From: Lateolabrax maculatus
Taxonomy: Eukaryota > Chordata > Actinopteri > Acropomatiformes > Lateolabracidae
Direction: 5' to 3'
DNA length: 64,000 bases
Assembly (NCBI GenBank): GCA_031216445.1
Contig: CM062206.1
Coordinates: 6,890,001 to 6,954,000 of the forward strand
A program made the position numbers and the translations under genes. Positions within the stretch are counted from its first letter, which is position 1. The number at the start of each line of letters is the position of its first letter. Below, piece after piece: positions 36,946-50,439 of the stretch. The notes under the pieces are model-generated. The model was not told the DNA's origin. It searched no databases and saw nothing but the letters and a program-made list of their open reading frames with translations.

Positions 36946-39212
36946 GTGTGATCATTTAAGCAGCAGATGTTTTGGTATTTTTACTTAATTTCTTTTTACA
37001 AACTGTATTTCTAATTGCTCAGAAATGTTTTTTTGAATTATGTCTTCAAGTCGCAGTGCGTCCCACAGGTTCCCCCCCCCCACAGGCCCTCTTCACAGCA
37101 GATGTTTTGATTTAGAACATCTGCAGTTATTACCCCTGGAGAAGCACAGGTGCAACGATGTCTCCATTCAGTTTAGGTGTGCCAGTGCTGGGATTCTGGC
37201 ATTAAATATAACGTTTCAGCAGTGGGACTAACTGCTGCAACAGAGCCATCATTCATGTTATAAGTTAACCAAGAGTTAATATATATGTTGTGAAAAAACG
37301 TTAAAGAGCTGCTCACACTAAAGGTTGTTTCAGTCTAGTTTCATGATGAAGACTTTCCTCTCCTGACCAGAATCAGACTCACGGAAAATAAACAGAATAC
37401 TTGAGGTAATATTTTATTGATATTATAAGGCATTCGAACAGAAAACATTAGAGAAACTATAATTATTGCCGTCTTGGCCTTCAGAAACACGAGTGAGAAG
37501 GAACTTGAAACTGACGCTTCATTTTCCAACCATAGAGCCAAACAGATGATTTATTTGGAAGTGCTTGAATGTGTACATCTTTCAGATGATAAAAATCTAA
37601 AAACACTGGTCAGACATGTCCTCCATTGTCAGTTTACATCATTCAAGATTTTTTAAATCTTTGGCAAAATAACTCATATTATCTCTTTGGAAAATACAAA
37701 AACAAACAAAAAAGAAAACTATTATTGGTCTTTACTAGCGGAATTCTTTTTAAAAAACACCTGTTAACATTTCATCAAAATATGAATACCAACTCGAAGA
37801 ACTGATTTGGTGTAACACATTCAGTAGACTGTTAAACATGGTGTACCTCATTGCTATCTACAGAGTACACAGAGTGTACACAGTCAGTATTAGTACTATT
37901 CCCTCTATTGCACAAAACCCACAACTATCTGTGTCTATAAGGCTTCAGCAACCTTCAAACCTGTTTTACAATGTCTGCAGTCCTCAAAATGTAAGTTTTA
38001 CAAATTGAAGGCAGTAACAAGTACTTCAATTCTGTTATTGAGGGTAAAAACACACACATACATACACACACACACACTTCATTTAACACAGATCATGATT
38101 AGTGGTACAATACTATTACTGACACAGTGAACGGTGAAAAAAACAGGAAACAGTTTCAGTTCCAGGTAGTCGGGTGTGAAATCTATAAATGTAGTTTTCA
38201 GACACCTGCAGAAAACATGACTAACATGTAAAGTCTAGACTTTACTCAGTACTCAGTATTTTAGTTAAAAAAACCTTTTAGTGGTTTTTCTGATGACGTG
38301 ATAATGCCGCCATACAAAGCCAAACTGCAGAAACTACATATTTAGTCAAAACAGTCCGGCCCAGATCTGACTTGCTCACATTTGTTTTAGCATATCAATC
38401 ATGACATAAAAATGTATAATTTCAAAGGGAACATCTTAAAACCAAACAGTCAAAGCAAGAGAGCTAAATCCAGTTAAAGCTAAATTTACTCCTGTTTTTA
38501 AAATGTTTTTTCTGGACTTTTCTGTGGTTGCAGCTCTCTGCCTTTGTAGGGCAGAATGCATGTATTTCAAACAGCTTAAGTGGCAGAAAATGTTTCTGGG
38601 GGTTTTAAAACATTAAGTAACAGTAATTTGGTCCCTGAGAGTCAAAGAGAATCCACAGTTCTTCTCTGCACAGTGGCAGGAAATAAGACAGGCATGCAAT
38701 GCACCTACAAGACCTGCTGTGTTGTACAACAGTTTGCGATTTTGCATTAGTGACTGTAGAAAGAAATCCTGCAAGATAACACTGAAGCACAGGTAGACTG
38801 TACAGGAGCGATGTAGATACACAAACTCCTCCACCACGTGCTGCAACAGCTTCTGTATTTGGCTCGAGATTTCTACCACCGACTGATTATATGCGTGAGA
38901 TTACTGAGTGGCTAGAAAAACAAATGTCCCCCCCTACAAAGTACTTTTTGTGTTAAAGCATACAATCTGTCAATGCATTACAACAATAAATCTTTCATTT
39001 TAATTATGGAATCATGGTATCTGTTAGAGTTAATGTATGATCGGTTATTGCGACTCAACATACAAAAAAGGCCCCAGTGTCGCACAAAAGCATCAATAAG
39101 AATAGGAATGTTGATTCTACCAGTGGATCTGAGGTTAACAAAGTAAAGTGTAGGTGTCATCACACCCATAAGTCTCTCTCGACACGAGCCTCTTAGGAGG
39201 TTCACGTCTCCA

Positions 39213-39685
39213 CCAGAGACTGTATAAAAGAAGTCACCCGTGAATTCACCCGTTGGCGTTTTCGCTGAGGTCATCTTGGTTTTTTGGAACTAGAAGTGAC
39301 GTTATTTGGACAAGGTGGTAGTGCTGCCTCTATTCTGATTGGCGGTCGCTGTGATAGCAACTTGTCAATCACAAGGTAGCCCCGCCCTAAGGCACATGCT
39401 GCTTTATCGTGTATTTTCCTCTAAATGTGACCATAACTTACGGGATGAACATCATGTTGTACTGAAGAAGACTTGAAACTAGCGAGTGAGACCATAAACT
39501 CATTCGAAGAATGTTTACTGAGGTAATAAAGCAAGTGAGAAGTAGGGTGATTTTCTCATAGACTTCTATACAATCGGACTTCATTTGTCAGCCAGTGAAG
39601 TCGCCCCCTGCTGGTCGTTAGAGAGAATGCAGGGTTGAGGCACTTCAGCATTGGCTTCACTTTTCAGACCCGGAGGTTGCTCCGC
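39213..39685 (-). repeat. Dispersed fish repeat covering the slc49a3 3' UTR and stop codon
   Basis: In gene direction it runs from CAACCTCCGGGTCTGAAAAG through GGCCAGCAGGGGGCGACT-like sequence, CTATGAGAAAATCACCCTACTTCTCACTTG and AGTCTTCTTCAGTACAACATGATGTTCATC to TTCTTTTATACAGTCTCTGG. This order matches, from memory, a short repeat found in very many percomorph introns and UTRs. Its class is not known to me. Confidence 0.65.
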
Positions 39686-40570
39686 ACACAGAGCGGGCTC
39701 AGTGGTCGCTGATCCGTTGCTGGGTTTGGTCCCGTAAGTGGCTCTTTCCTCTGCCTCCAGTCGTCTGTATCGTGTGTGGAAGAAGATCACGAAGCAGCAT
39801 GTGAACAAAGTGCACAGTCCTGCCATCACCAGCATGGGCACTGAGGGCGAGAAATGTCCAGATTAAGGCACGACTTTGACTTGAGGTCAGTCAACCGCAC
39901 ACATACAGATCTCACTCAGTGAGTCAGCACTGAGTCCCCCTGAGGTTGTTATTAGATGCTCACGGTGGTGTAACACCATGTGACTTACCCCTCCAGCTCA
40001 GAACTGCACTCCCGCAGGTCGACAGAGGAGAGTCTGCGAGCCGCTTGGTTAAAGCCTGAAGGAGGACAATGTAGAGAACCGACTGAACCTGTCTGGAAGA
40101 GATCACAAGGAAACAGTCACGACTAACAGGAAGTTCACATACAGAACAAAGATGAAGTTCAGTAACTGATACAAGGTACAAGGTTCAGTTATTTGTCATT
40201 CTACACGACACAGGGTTGCACAACGAAATGCAAGTTGCAGTCAGTCAGTTTGAATACTAAAAAAAAACAGATAAAACTGATTAAAAAAAGATCAATAATT
40301 TTAAATTGGAATTTGAACAGCATTTACTATATACTTACATCTGCTCAGCTGCAGCTTATTTGCATTTTCTATCCATTTTTCATTTGACTTTCTATTACAT
40401 GAAACATTCTGAGCTGTGCTGGCTGAAAAAGGACATAATTTAACATTTTTCTTTCAGCAACAACATCTGGGTTGAAATATGTTTAAACTGATTTGCTCTT
40501 TTAAAAAAATGCAGATAGTCAAGTCTCAAACTTTTGCCTGTTCAGTGTATTTAATCACAATCTGCCATAT

Positions 40571-40601
<31 letters not shown>

Positions 40602-43600
40602 TGTGCTCAGACAGTAGTACCCCGATATGAAGACGAGTCCGGCTGATGTGGCTTCTCCAACCGGATATGTACACTCCACAGACAGCTCCATGGCCACCGG
40701 GTAAATGGAAAAACCAAAAAAGCCAAAAAGGGAGCAGACGGCGGCCACGGCGGCTTTCTGCTGCCGCATCAGAGACACCTGAGAGGAAGAGAGCAGACAG
40801 AAAGAAAATCAGCAACCATGAATCTTGTGGATTATTAATGTAAGATATGTTATGAGTAGTAGTGTTTGTAATATCCCAGGTTTTGGTTCTTTGTTGCTCA
40901 GTGAATACATATGATCATTCACACATCCAGGTTTATTGGTTATATTTCCTCTAATGAAAATGTTACACTACTTTTAAATATGACACTGTGTCGAGTCTTT
41001 TCCTTTAACCTGATAAAGTCTCTTTAATTATAAAGTGCTACCGTTACAGTACATAAATCCAGGCTTATGACCATACTGGAATTGTTGGTGTCCTCTGTGT
41101 AACCTCTGATAGTCATTTTATTTATACTGTACTTTATGACTTTCCAAATTTAATGAACAAGAGCCATTTTAAAAGTGTTAATTAATAATACTGTGACTGT
41201 TCCCATTCCTTTTTCTTTGTTCACTCATCAACTTTTGTCACAGATGCAGACGTGAACTTACATAAATAAATTGTAAACTTCTGCCAGGGAAAAGAAGGCA
41301 ACAACAACAGCCTCCAACCTCCAATCTCCCTTAAAGATTTCTTTCATTTGAGACGTTTATGTTCACTGTATGTTTATTTCTGTACAGTACTATTTAATTA
41401 AATGTACATCTTGCCAGAGCCTTTCCTCCTCTCTGTCAGCCTTCACAACCTTGACAAACCACTCACGGTAGCGGGATCGGGTGTCCACTCTCCTTTAAAA
41501 AAACTACAAATACAAACAGGTGTTGAGCTTTAAACTATTCCCGTCTTTCGCTCTCACCACTGAGAAGGCGATGCACGCGAGAGCAGTGAAGCTCATGTTG
41601 ATCTTTATGGCTTCGATGAACTTCTTGGTCTTGTCGACGTAGAGACCCAAAGCACCGGCGCCAACGATTCCAAACACGATGAAGAGAGCGCCGCACACGC
41701 CGGCGAAGTCCTGCAGCAAGGAGATTTAATAGGTTTATTCAGCATCTTAGTATTATTAAAATGTGCATCCAGTGTGTTAAAGACCAGGATTCGTTTCTTT
41801 CCTTTTGTTCCATCAGTTACTTAATTTTTTGTGTACTTGTAAAGTAAATAATCCATATTTTTATGATTCATTGATGCAATTCTTCCTAATTTTCCCACGT
41901 ATACAGTTAACAAATGCACAATTCATTGCCATGTGATGCTTTTAGACTGTAAATCCTCTTACATTTATTATGAAAACTTCTGTTGCTCTTATTGCTCATT
42001 TGACACTACTTGGTCCAATAATACCTAATTGTTCCCAATGGAAATCAATATGGTGTCCTATCCTCCAGTGTTACTTACATTGGTGTATCCCTGCACACAC
42101 AGGATCTGCTCCAGCAGCGTGGAGAAGCAGGTGAAAACAGCGATGCCAGAACCGAAGCACAGCAGCAGGACGAGGTAGGCTTTGTTCTTCAGTAACTACC
42201 GAGGAGACAGACAAAAGGATTTGTAAGAGAATCCTCATGGGAAAATAAGGTCAGTGCAGCAGCTGCATTCAACAAGGGGAAGTTCAGCCAGAGTGTCAGC
42301 ACACACAGACAACATAACATGAGCAATAACAGTGAAAATAAATAAAGGGATAAAACACAATTATTCTGCGAGTTAGTAGACTGTAAGGTTGTTATAACAT
42401 TCACAGCTCTTACATACAAATGTAACAGTATCAAAGCGGGAAAAGTACATGAGAAGCACTCTTCCATCCCTCATTAACTCAAGGTAGCTTCAGAGCCGTG
42501 AGCAAGGCACAGATAAGCTGCTCCTCAGCTGCACCGAAGACCAACAGAGGAGACGGTGGAGCTTTATAGTTGATGTAAATGTTTCTGGAAGGGAGCGTGC
42601 ATGCTTAGTTGGTTTTCCCTGGACCAATAAATGGTGGTTAAGATTTTGACAAGGATAACATCATTGGGTAACTCCTGTGATTTCACACGAGAGTTATGGT
42701 AGAAGAAGAAGAAAACCGACAAATACTCAATTTTTTTTACATCAGTTAATGAAACAGTTTGCAAATTAATTTTCCGTGTTTCAAGTGGCTCCAAATTTCC
42801 CCCTTGCTGACAATCATGTGAAAGTTGAAGATGATTAGGTAATAGATGGGGATTGTGATGTTCATCGTTAAATGACAGGATTTTTATATAAAAAATGAGT
42901 CTCACTGGTCCGACAGCCTGCACGAAGGGACCCAAATGTACAGAATCTGTATTTTCAAACTGATAACTGTATTATGTTGCCATCTACTTGCAGGTTTGTC
43001 CTTTCTACCCTCCTGTGTCCTTACCAGTTTGAGCCCCTGAACGAACGGCTCGGAGCTGGAGGCCTCAGCACTGGCTGACGGCGGCGTGGGGGGGGCACTG
43101 CTCCGTATCCCCAGTGTTGCTAGGAAACAGATGATGCATGCCGGGACGGCATAGGCAAGCATCTAGAGGAGGGAAGAAACACACATAATGTGATGATAAA
43201 TGGATGTTAGCACCTTTAATCAAAGGCAATTTATCATCATTAGCAGGTGAGGTTGCCAGAGCCACAGATGCAGCTGTTGCAGTTTTCTGTCCCACAATGC
43301 ACCGTGGAAATCCTTTGATTCTTGGCCGACTGATGTTTTTTAATTTTTATGACATTTTTTGCTTTTACTGGACAGTTCACAGTAGACAGTGACAGCAGCC
43401 ACGGGGGAGAGAAGTGAGTTTATATAACACAAAGGCACATCCAGGACACCTGAATTTAATAATGAGATCACTTTGTATAAAAGAATTTGCTGTATTTGCT
43501 CAACATTTTGTTATACATTCATAGATTTTTTTCATATTCACACACGTTATTAAGAGATGCTTCAGTGTAAACTAAATGTGGTCGATTGATTACTTGACTT

Positions 43601-46600
43601 TATTACTCATTAAAGCTGCAACAATTGATTATTTTCCATAGTCCTAATTAGGGTTTCGGATCGTATCACGGCTTTAAGTCAAAAAGTCAAAAATAAAAAA
43701 TAAAAGGGGTTAGGGTTAAAATCTGATGTAGCCGCCTCTCTCTGTCTGTAGTCACCTCTCTGTAGTCTCGCTACTGTGCCACACACAGGCAAAGAGACCG
43801 GAGCTGGCCCGAGCCGAGCTGTGTGTCGAAGGGAAGGCGGCATATTGCCTGAAGTTGCAATGAACATCACAGTCTTTTAATCTATTTAAACCCAGTTTCC
43901 AAGTTGCACCACTGAAAATCCCCAAAGTCAAAGCCTACGGGATTCAACTCAATAGATAAATCATGCCTCCCCCCCCAATGAAAACACTGCACTTCAGAGT
44001 AAATTACAGCACACATCTGTCTTGTCTGTATCTTTTCACTGCAACTCTGCGTTGAGATTTACGGAATTATTTCTTTATAAAGTAACAGCGACAGTAGAAA
44101 AACTAAAAAAATGAAAAAAGATTGGTGGAGCTTTAACTTTTTAACAGAGATTGTCTGTGATACTGAACCCGCCTCCCCTCTAGTAGCTGGTCTGCTTGTT
44201 TGACATACCTGTACCAGAGAGAGGAGACAACTGCTCATTAACAACTAATTGGCAGGAATAAATTGCTAAAATCCTACATGGGGCAGAGAAGGCTTTCATC
44301 CATTTTCCACAGGTGCACATCAATTCACCTACTGAGGCAATCCTGTGGTACAACTAGTCCCTTTAATGTTGGAAATGTTCAGCCAGCTTCTGATCAGCAC
44401 CACAACACTAACACTGAAACCTGACCAGACTCCTCATCAGTGGACTTAAAGACTTTGTCTTTGTTGAACTCACCAGGGCCGGGATTTGTGCGGATGTTTT
44501 AGCCACGACGGGAGAGATGATGTTGGCAAGGAGGATGCCCAGGGGATTGGCTGAGGTGAGAAACGAGAAGAGTAAGTGAGTGTTATTCCGTTTTTTTGTC
44601 CCATGTTAAGAGTCAGTGCAGTCTTTCTACATTTTCTGTTCCCTGTTTCAGTCGTCCCTGTTCTAATCTTTAAGTATTGGTTACAACATGGAATATATGA
44701 AAAATGTATCTTCAAGAAATAACTCATATTCCTCTAATCTTTAAGTAAAATTTAAAACTAATTGTTTTACACTGGTTAATTATTTCTGGACACATGTGTC
44801 ATTTCTTTGTGTACACATGAGAGTTTGCTGACATGTAAAAATGTAATGCTTCCCTGCACTTTACAGCACGTGCTGAAACTGACCCACTTCCTTCTTAGAT
44901 TTGTTACACAGAGCACAAAAACTGGGCCAACATAACCCGAGGCACCACCACTGACACAAAATATAATAATATCGTGCAACAAGGATTTTTTTCAATTTAA
45001 GTTAAAATATTTTATAGAAACATTGAAATGGAAGGTCAAAAGCACAAACCAAACAGTTTCTTATTTCCTCTACAAGGGCTGAATAGTATATAGAATAGTA
45101 ATAATAAAACATTTTATGCACATTCCTTTTTTCTTTTTGACAAAATCTTCAAGTCTACATGTCGTTGGGTGTATGTCTATAGAAATTGAGACAAATTTGA
45201 CCAAAATTCACAAGCTGCTGTCATAATTCCACAAGCCAAATGTGTTGTTTTATAAAAGAAAAGGATCTCTGATGATGGACATGCCACAACAAATATAAAA
45301 CGTTTTTATCCAACTATCTTCAGTTGCCACACAAAATAGCTTAAGGACCTTCAAACGACAATTTATTACCAGCCGACAGATTGGACCAATTTACCAGCTA
45401 TGGTCAAACTTTGCTGGCATTTGGCTGACAGCTGGTCCAAAACGATACGGTTGTTACTCAAGCCTAATTAGTCTGCTCATTAAAGATGTACCTGGTGGTT
45501 AAAAGCTGCTTGTAATTGCTCTCTCTTTACATTTGATTTAAAAAATACATTTTTGGGGAAATCCTCTAAATTTAAAAATTCACACATAGTGTTCAGGCGT
45601 GCTTCAATATCTAAATTTGGTCAAAGTATTACACATTAAAGCTGACACAATAGATTTTAGATATTATTGAAATATATTATCAATATATAAAGATGTTTTA
45701 GCCGATGTGTGGCTCTCTTTTTTTAAATTACGTATGATTAATACCCAGAAGAAAGCCTTTAACTCACACATAGAGGCGATCATGTTGGCTGTGGCGCGCT
45801 GGTGGTCAGGGAACCACAGAGCTGCCAGCTTGGTGGGGGCGAATATGATGAGGGGCTGAGCCAGGGCGCCAAGGGTCTGACCCAACATCACTACAAGGTA
45901 CTGGAGTGTAAAACTGTGGCCCGGCGGCGTCCCGCAGAAGCGCACCAGGGCTCCGAACATGTTCAGCCAGGATCCCAGAATCAGCTGCAAAGGCAAGGTG
46001 GCAGGAGGGTGAAAGGTCAAAATGCTGTAACAGATACAAGAAGTAATCTGAACTCCATCCCTCCATGTGTGGTGGTAAGAGCCAATTCCTGTATATGTTT
46101 CTGCGGTTTAAGTTTCTATGAGGTGGCTGTCGTTCCTCATGTTTTCTACAGTTATTCATCTGTATAACATCATTATTTTCTGAGAAGCAGAGGGTTTTTC
46201 CCAGAAAGTATTTAAATAAAAAATAAAAAAAACGTTTATGAAGTTTGAGTCACTTGTGTGTTACATCAATCTGCTAACAAGAATTGGCAGACACACATTT
46301 ATTTCTATGAAAATGTCACAGGTTATAGTGTTATACCAAAGGGTGTTTTCCATTTTGTAGCTGTCTTCATCCTGTTAAGAATTATTTCAAGTTTAATCTC
46401 AAATTTTGTATATTTATATGGTCAGTCACCAAGTGTAGTAAGTAGAAACCTTTTGTGCATTCACAATGCTCAATCAATAAACTGTATTTCAGCGAATGTT
46501 CCCAACTGTGTTTATACCATTTCCTTCATAAAACCTCCTGCTACCAGAGCCTGAGTGCGAGAGACGCTCACAAGCTCAACAGGCTCATTAGAAAGGCCGG

Positions 46601-47749
46601 CTCGGTTGAGCTGGACTCTCTGAAGGCGGTGACGCAGAAGAGGATGCTGTCCAAGTTGGTCAGCATCATGAACAAGATCTCCCTCCCCCTCCACTGCATG
46701 CTGGTTGTGAAGAGGAGCATCTTCAGCCAAACACTTATAAGATGTTCCACCGAGTGGGCGGCACAGGAGATCATCAAACTAAAAAAACTCATCGCTGCTT
46801 TCTCGCAGTGCGGACGTTAGTGGACTGAAGTTGCTGAGGTCTTACTGGACTCGCTAATTGGACTTTATGATTAAGTTTGCCTTAACACTCTTGTATTCAA
46901 AGCGCACACTTTTTAACTTTCATGTCAGTACTTTGGGTACTGTGCGGTTCGTTCATGTACTGCTGCTGGGACATGCAAATTCCCCCCCGGGGATAAATAA
47001 GTTGGTCAGTTTTTCCAGACATAGAAGTCTTTTAGGCTTTCAGTTTTGATTTCTCTCCACATACATATGAAGCGTTTCGGCAAAGGAAAGTAATCTTTTA
47101 GACTTTTAATATCTTCTCCTCCTGGAGTATTTCTTAACTCCACACTTATCAAATGTTTTGTCATTTAAACAGTCAATAAAGACAGTAAAAAAACAAAACA
47201 AAAGGAACAGTAGGGTGCCAACTAATGAGACCTGGAAAACATACTTTCCATTATACTGTATCAAGCAAAACTGTTGCAGCTTACAAAACAAATTACACGA
47301 GCCCCTTGTGACGCCTCCGTTTACAGAGTGAGGTTTGTACCGTGATCCGTAGCCCGACGGTGTCCAGCATCCATGTGGTCCCAAAGCTGAGCGGTATGGC
47401 CACCACCATGTAGACCACTGACAACCAGTTGATTTCCTCCAGAGTCACATTTAGATACTGGGCAGACTGGTCCGCTACTGGTGCAAAGGTCAGCCATATC
47501 TGGGAAGGCACATGAAGAGAATTATTCAAAAATCAGGTCTATATCTCTTGAGAATAATAAGAATCTTTATAATCTAAATTAATGTGTAAAATTTAGGTGT
47601 AAATTGGTTTAATGTAAAAATGTCTTCACAGCAACACATTTGTAAAACCACAATACAATAATGGTATGCTTGTTTGCATTTATCTGCTTAAAAGTTACAA
47701 ATTTCACCTCAAGACTTTAAAAACATGAATGTGACCTTATCCAGAGACT

Positions 47750-47801
<52 letters not shown>

Positions 47802-49860
47802 TTTTAGCTACACTCTCAATCACACGAGCAAGGTTACACGTCTGAGTTTGACCAAAATAACAAGATATTTTTTACTCCTTACAGCACAGTCTATATACAA
47901 TAGAGCCTACAGAACAATCTTATTACTGAGCATGTATACAGTAACCAGGTTACTGCAGTGCATGTAAATACATTCTCCCAATTACTGCCCTAATGTGATT
48001 TTCCCAAGTAACCAGATTTGTTTTGTGCATGTAAACACAGTGAACCAGCATCCAGGTCGCAGCACTACAACACATAAACCTTATAACGGGCTCAAAAACA
48101 CTGAAATGTGGCCGATGCTTGTAGATTAACCTGGTATTTAAAAAGGCCGAGTTATTCTCATACATTAGTCTGGAGAACTGCATGTAAAACAACAACAGAA
48201 GTGTATTTAGCTGCGGAGCAGAGTGCAGGTCTGATACTAGTGACTGAATCAACTGAATAAATCTCTCTAGTTTCTACTAGTGGAGTTTCATATTGTATTG
48301 AAACTACAATGCTTCAGGCAGACACAGACACCTAAAAACAATTCAAACTGTTTCCAATCACAGCAGAAAACTTGAACAGATTATATAAATCTCCCTTTAG
48401 TGCTTAACTCAATTTGGTTGGTAACCAAAAAGTATTGATGTTCGGTACTGAACCCTGATGGGAAACAGGTTAATTGGCATTTTATTTTAATTTCTTTCAA
48501 ACGAAAGATCTGTTGTTTCATGTGCCGCTTCAGAAGTCTTTCTGTATGACCAAGAAGCGTTCTGTGGTTGAACACTAACATTCAATATTAGTTTGGTTCT
48601 CAAAAATTCATCCTAAATCAATTTACAAGACAACAAACAACAGCCCACCACTGGTTTTTGTCAGTCACACCCTCAGCAGGGCTGTTAATGTCAGGCAGAT
48701 TGATGTCTAACTGGCCCATCAGCTGTCATTTGCCACATCATGAATGACTCTCCGCCAGCCGAGCATCTCTTGTGAGAGGGAACACCAGCCCCGGGGAAAC
48801 AATGGCTCCCATAGAGAGGACGAGTCCCACGGGAGCTGGAAACAGGTGGGGGGGGGGCTCATTTTGCAAGGCGGAGATGGGCACACTCTGCTTTACAATG
48901 ACGACGTCCCCGGGGAATTATATCAAGTTCCACCAAACATAAAGGAGCACCACATGTCACCTACTGCTCACAACCACATATTCTATTTAACGCTAGAAAA
49001 AAGGCATCTAAGAGGACAACTTAAGGAAGTATTCAGAGTTGCAGCTACTATTTCCTTTATGGGAAAATTGTGGCACTACAGGTTAGTGTATAAAAAGATA
49101 AAGGTGTGACTCAATTATTTAAATAACTGTGTGTGGAGTACAAATAGACCAATTATTGTTGCATGTAAACAGTCTGTAAACCCTGAAGGATTTTTCTTTG
49201 CATTCATTTGTTTTACAAATACACCAACACACTGTATAGGCCTACTTGAGAACCAATAGGATAAACAAGGAAAGGCATCAGGAGAGCAAGAAGACCCCAT
49301 AAAGGCTCATCAAAATGAGCTTTACATTTTGACACTTTAAAGTAAGCCGAATTGGCCATTATCAGTTCCTGTTTGCAGTGCACCCGTGCATGTACATGCA
49401 AATATCAATGCACTACTTTGATACTGAGGAAAACTTTAAAATGTAACGATTCTCAGGCAACTTCTGACGCCTCTATTTTTCCAAGAGATAATGTTGCATG
49501 CACACGTGTTTTAATGTCTGTGTGCTTTGAGCTTTCACTTTCCTTACGGTTTTGAATTAAATTAAATTAATGTTTTGGCAGAAATGGGCTTCCATACCAC
49601 AAACTTTTAGTGCTTAAAAAAAAAAAAAACACAATTTCTCTACGTTATTTAACACTGTGTTATGTCACCTGTCAGGTAACCGCAGCGTCACTCACCGTGG
49701 CGTTGGAGCAGTTGAGCAGACACAGCAGCAGCAGCACGAACCACCTCCTCCGGTAAACCCTGAACACCAGCAGCCGCCTCAGCTCCGCCGCTTCTCCGCT
49801 GGAAACCACCGAGGAAATAGTCCGGACCTCCGCGGCGGATCCACCGCCGCCAGCCGCCAT
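39581..49860 (-). CDS. slc49a3: Solute carrier family 49 member A3 (MFSD7), 12-helix transporter
   Basis: Ten exons: 49696-49860, 47341-47499, 45768-45984, 44474-44550, 43025-43162, 42079-42195, 41558-41710, 40621-40778, 39989-40092, 39581-39840. All phases agree, giving 515 residues (human about 560). It is a major-facilitator membrane protein of the family that also holds FLVCR1 and FLVCR2; its own substrate is not established. Diagnostic segments are RRRWFVLLLLCLLNCSNAT (helix 1), IWLTFAPVADQSAQYL, EEINWLSVVYMV, MLDTVGLR, APTKLAALWFPDHQRATANM, SNPLGILLANIISP, APPTPPSA, GALFIVFGIVGAGALGLYVD, FGFFGFSIYPVAMELSVECT and FFHTRYRRLEAEE. The start MAAGGGGSAA lies in a CpG-rich exon. The last about 33 residues (483-515) overlap a dispersed repeat. 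Its 3' end faces the ncbp1 3' end. Confidence 0.95.
40575..40602. repeat. CA microsatellite (minus strand) after an slc49a3 donor site
   Basis: On the coding strand a CA run begins about 19 bases downstream of the exon ending at 40621. Confidence 0.9.
43163..44473 (-). other. slc49a3 intron 4 with repeat-like sequence
   Basis: Contains a family A-like end at 43612-43640 (AAAGCTGCAACAATTGATTATTTTC) running into unassigned sequence that includes a 63-codon open frame on the minus strand at 43679-43870. Nothing here is a recognisable gene. Confidence 0.5.
44551..45767 (-). other. slc49a3 intron 3
   Basis: AT-rich intron. No gene, RNA or recognisable repeat seen. Confidence 0.55.
46540..47010 (+). 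mobile_element. L2/CR1-type LINE 3' end in slc49a3 intron 2
   Basis: Plus strand 46543-46818 encodes a reverse-transcriptase tail: SLSARDAHKLNRLIRKAGSV and KRMLSKLVSIMNKISLPLHC. The downstream AATTCCCCCCCGGGGATAAATAAG is typical of fish L2-like LINE 3' ends. The element is 5'-truncated and inactive, and antisense to slc49a3. Confidence 0.8.
47500..49695 (-). other. slc49a3 intron 1
   Basis: Largest slc49a3 intron. It holds a CA microsatellite (47753-47799). A 121-codon plus-strand open frame (48744-49109) matches nothing known and is treated as chance. Confidence 0.6.
47753..47799. repeat. CA microsatellite
   Basis: About 23 CA units in slc49a3 intron 1, directly visible and probably length-variable. 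Confidence 0.95.
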
Positions 49861-50130
49861 AGGTGTTTACCGCGCCGGGCCGGTTGAGTTCACCGGGTGG
49901 GAGCCACCGAACCGGGGCTGAATTCCCTCAGAACACGAGCTGTGAATCCATTGTTTTTTTGTAGAGTCACTGTGTGTCAGGAGCCGGCGCCGGTGGAGGC
50001 ACTTTGACCGCTGGAGGAAGTCGGGAAACAGTCCTCCGCGGGTCGGGTCCGCCGCCCCGGGAGAGTCGGTGTGATCCGCCGAAGATCCTCCACAGACAGG
50101 AGGAACCACTCCGCCTGCAGCCCAGCCCCT
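49861..50130 (-). promoter_or_regulatory. slc49a3: slc49a3 5' UTR and CpG-rich promoter region
   Basis: GC-rich sequence with many CpG steps around the slc49a3 start codon, continuing to about 50,130 and then becoming AT-rich. No TATA box is evident. The transcription start is not visible. Confidence 0.55.
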
Positions 50131-50439
50131 TTGGATATTATATCACGCACAAATACAAAATGTCACTGGGTGACACAGTAAATGTGGTGCCCGGTGTAAA
50201 GAGAGTCAATATGCACGAGTTTATATGACTAGTGCAAGAAGTGATAGTTTAGTTATCATCGTTGAAAGTCAAACTGCAGGAGAATTAAAGGTAGTGTAAG
50301 GCAATTTATCAAAGAAGCGTTTTTTTCTGTTTTATTTGTTGAATTTTTTGTTATATGCGGACATCAATTAATAAATCAAATGCTCTGACACAAAAAAAAG
50401 AAAAAAATACAGTATATGTGGTTGTTACAGGCCTGTGAT

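Larger units (their letters stand above)
35760..39212. other. Spacer between the convergent ncbp1 and slc49a3 3' ends, repeat-rich
   Basis: Contains family A (35960-36240) and two half copies of family B (36340-36488 and 36818-36945), a C run at about 37071-37083, and CA-rich tracts at 38049-38075. The left part of the slc49a3 3' UTR may extend into it. No coding exon recognised. Confidence 0.6.

Noticed and set aside
48744..49109. 121-codon plus-strand frame in slc49a3 intron 1
   Set aside because: No family resemblance, no flanking splice or polyadenylation evidence, and antisense to an intron.
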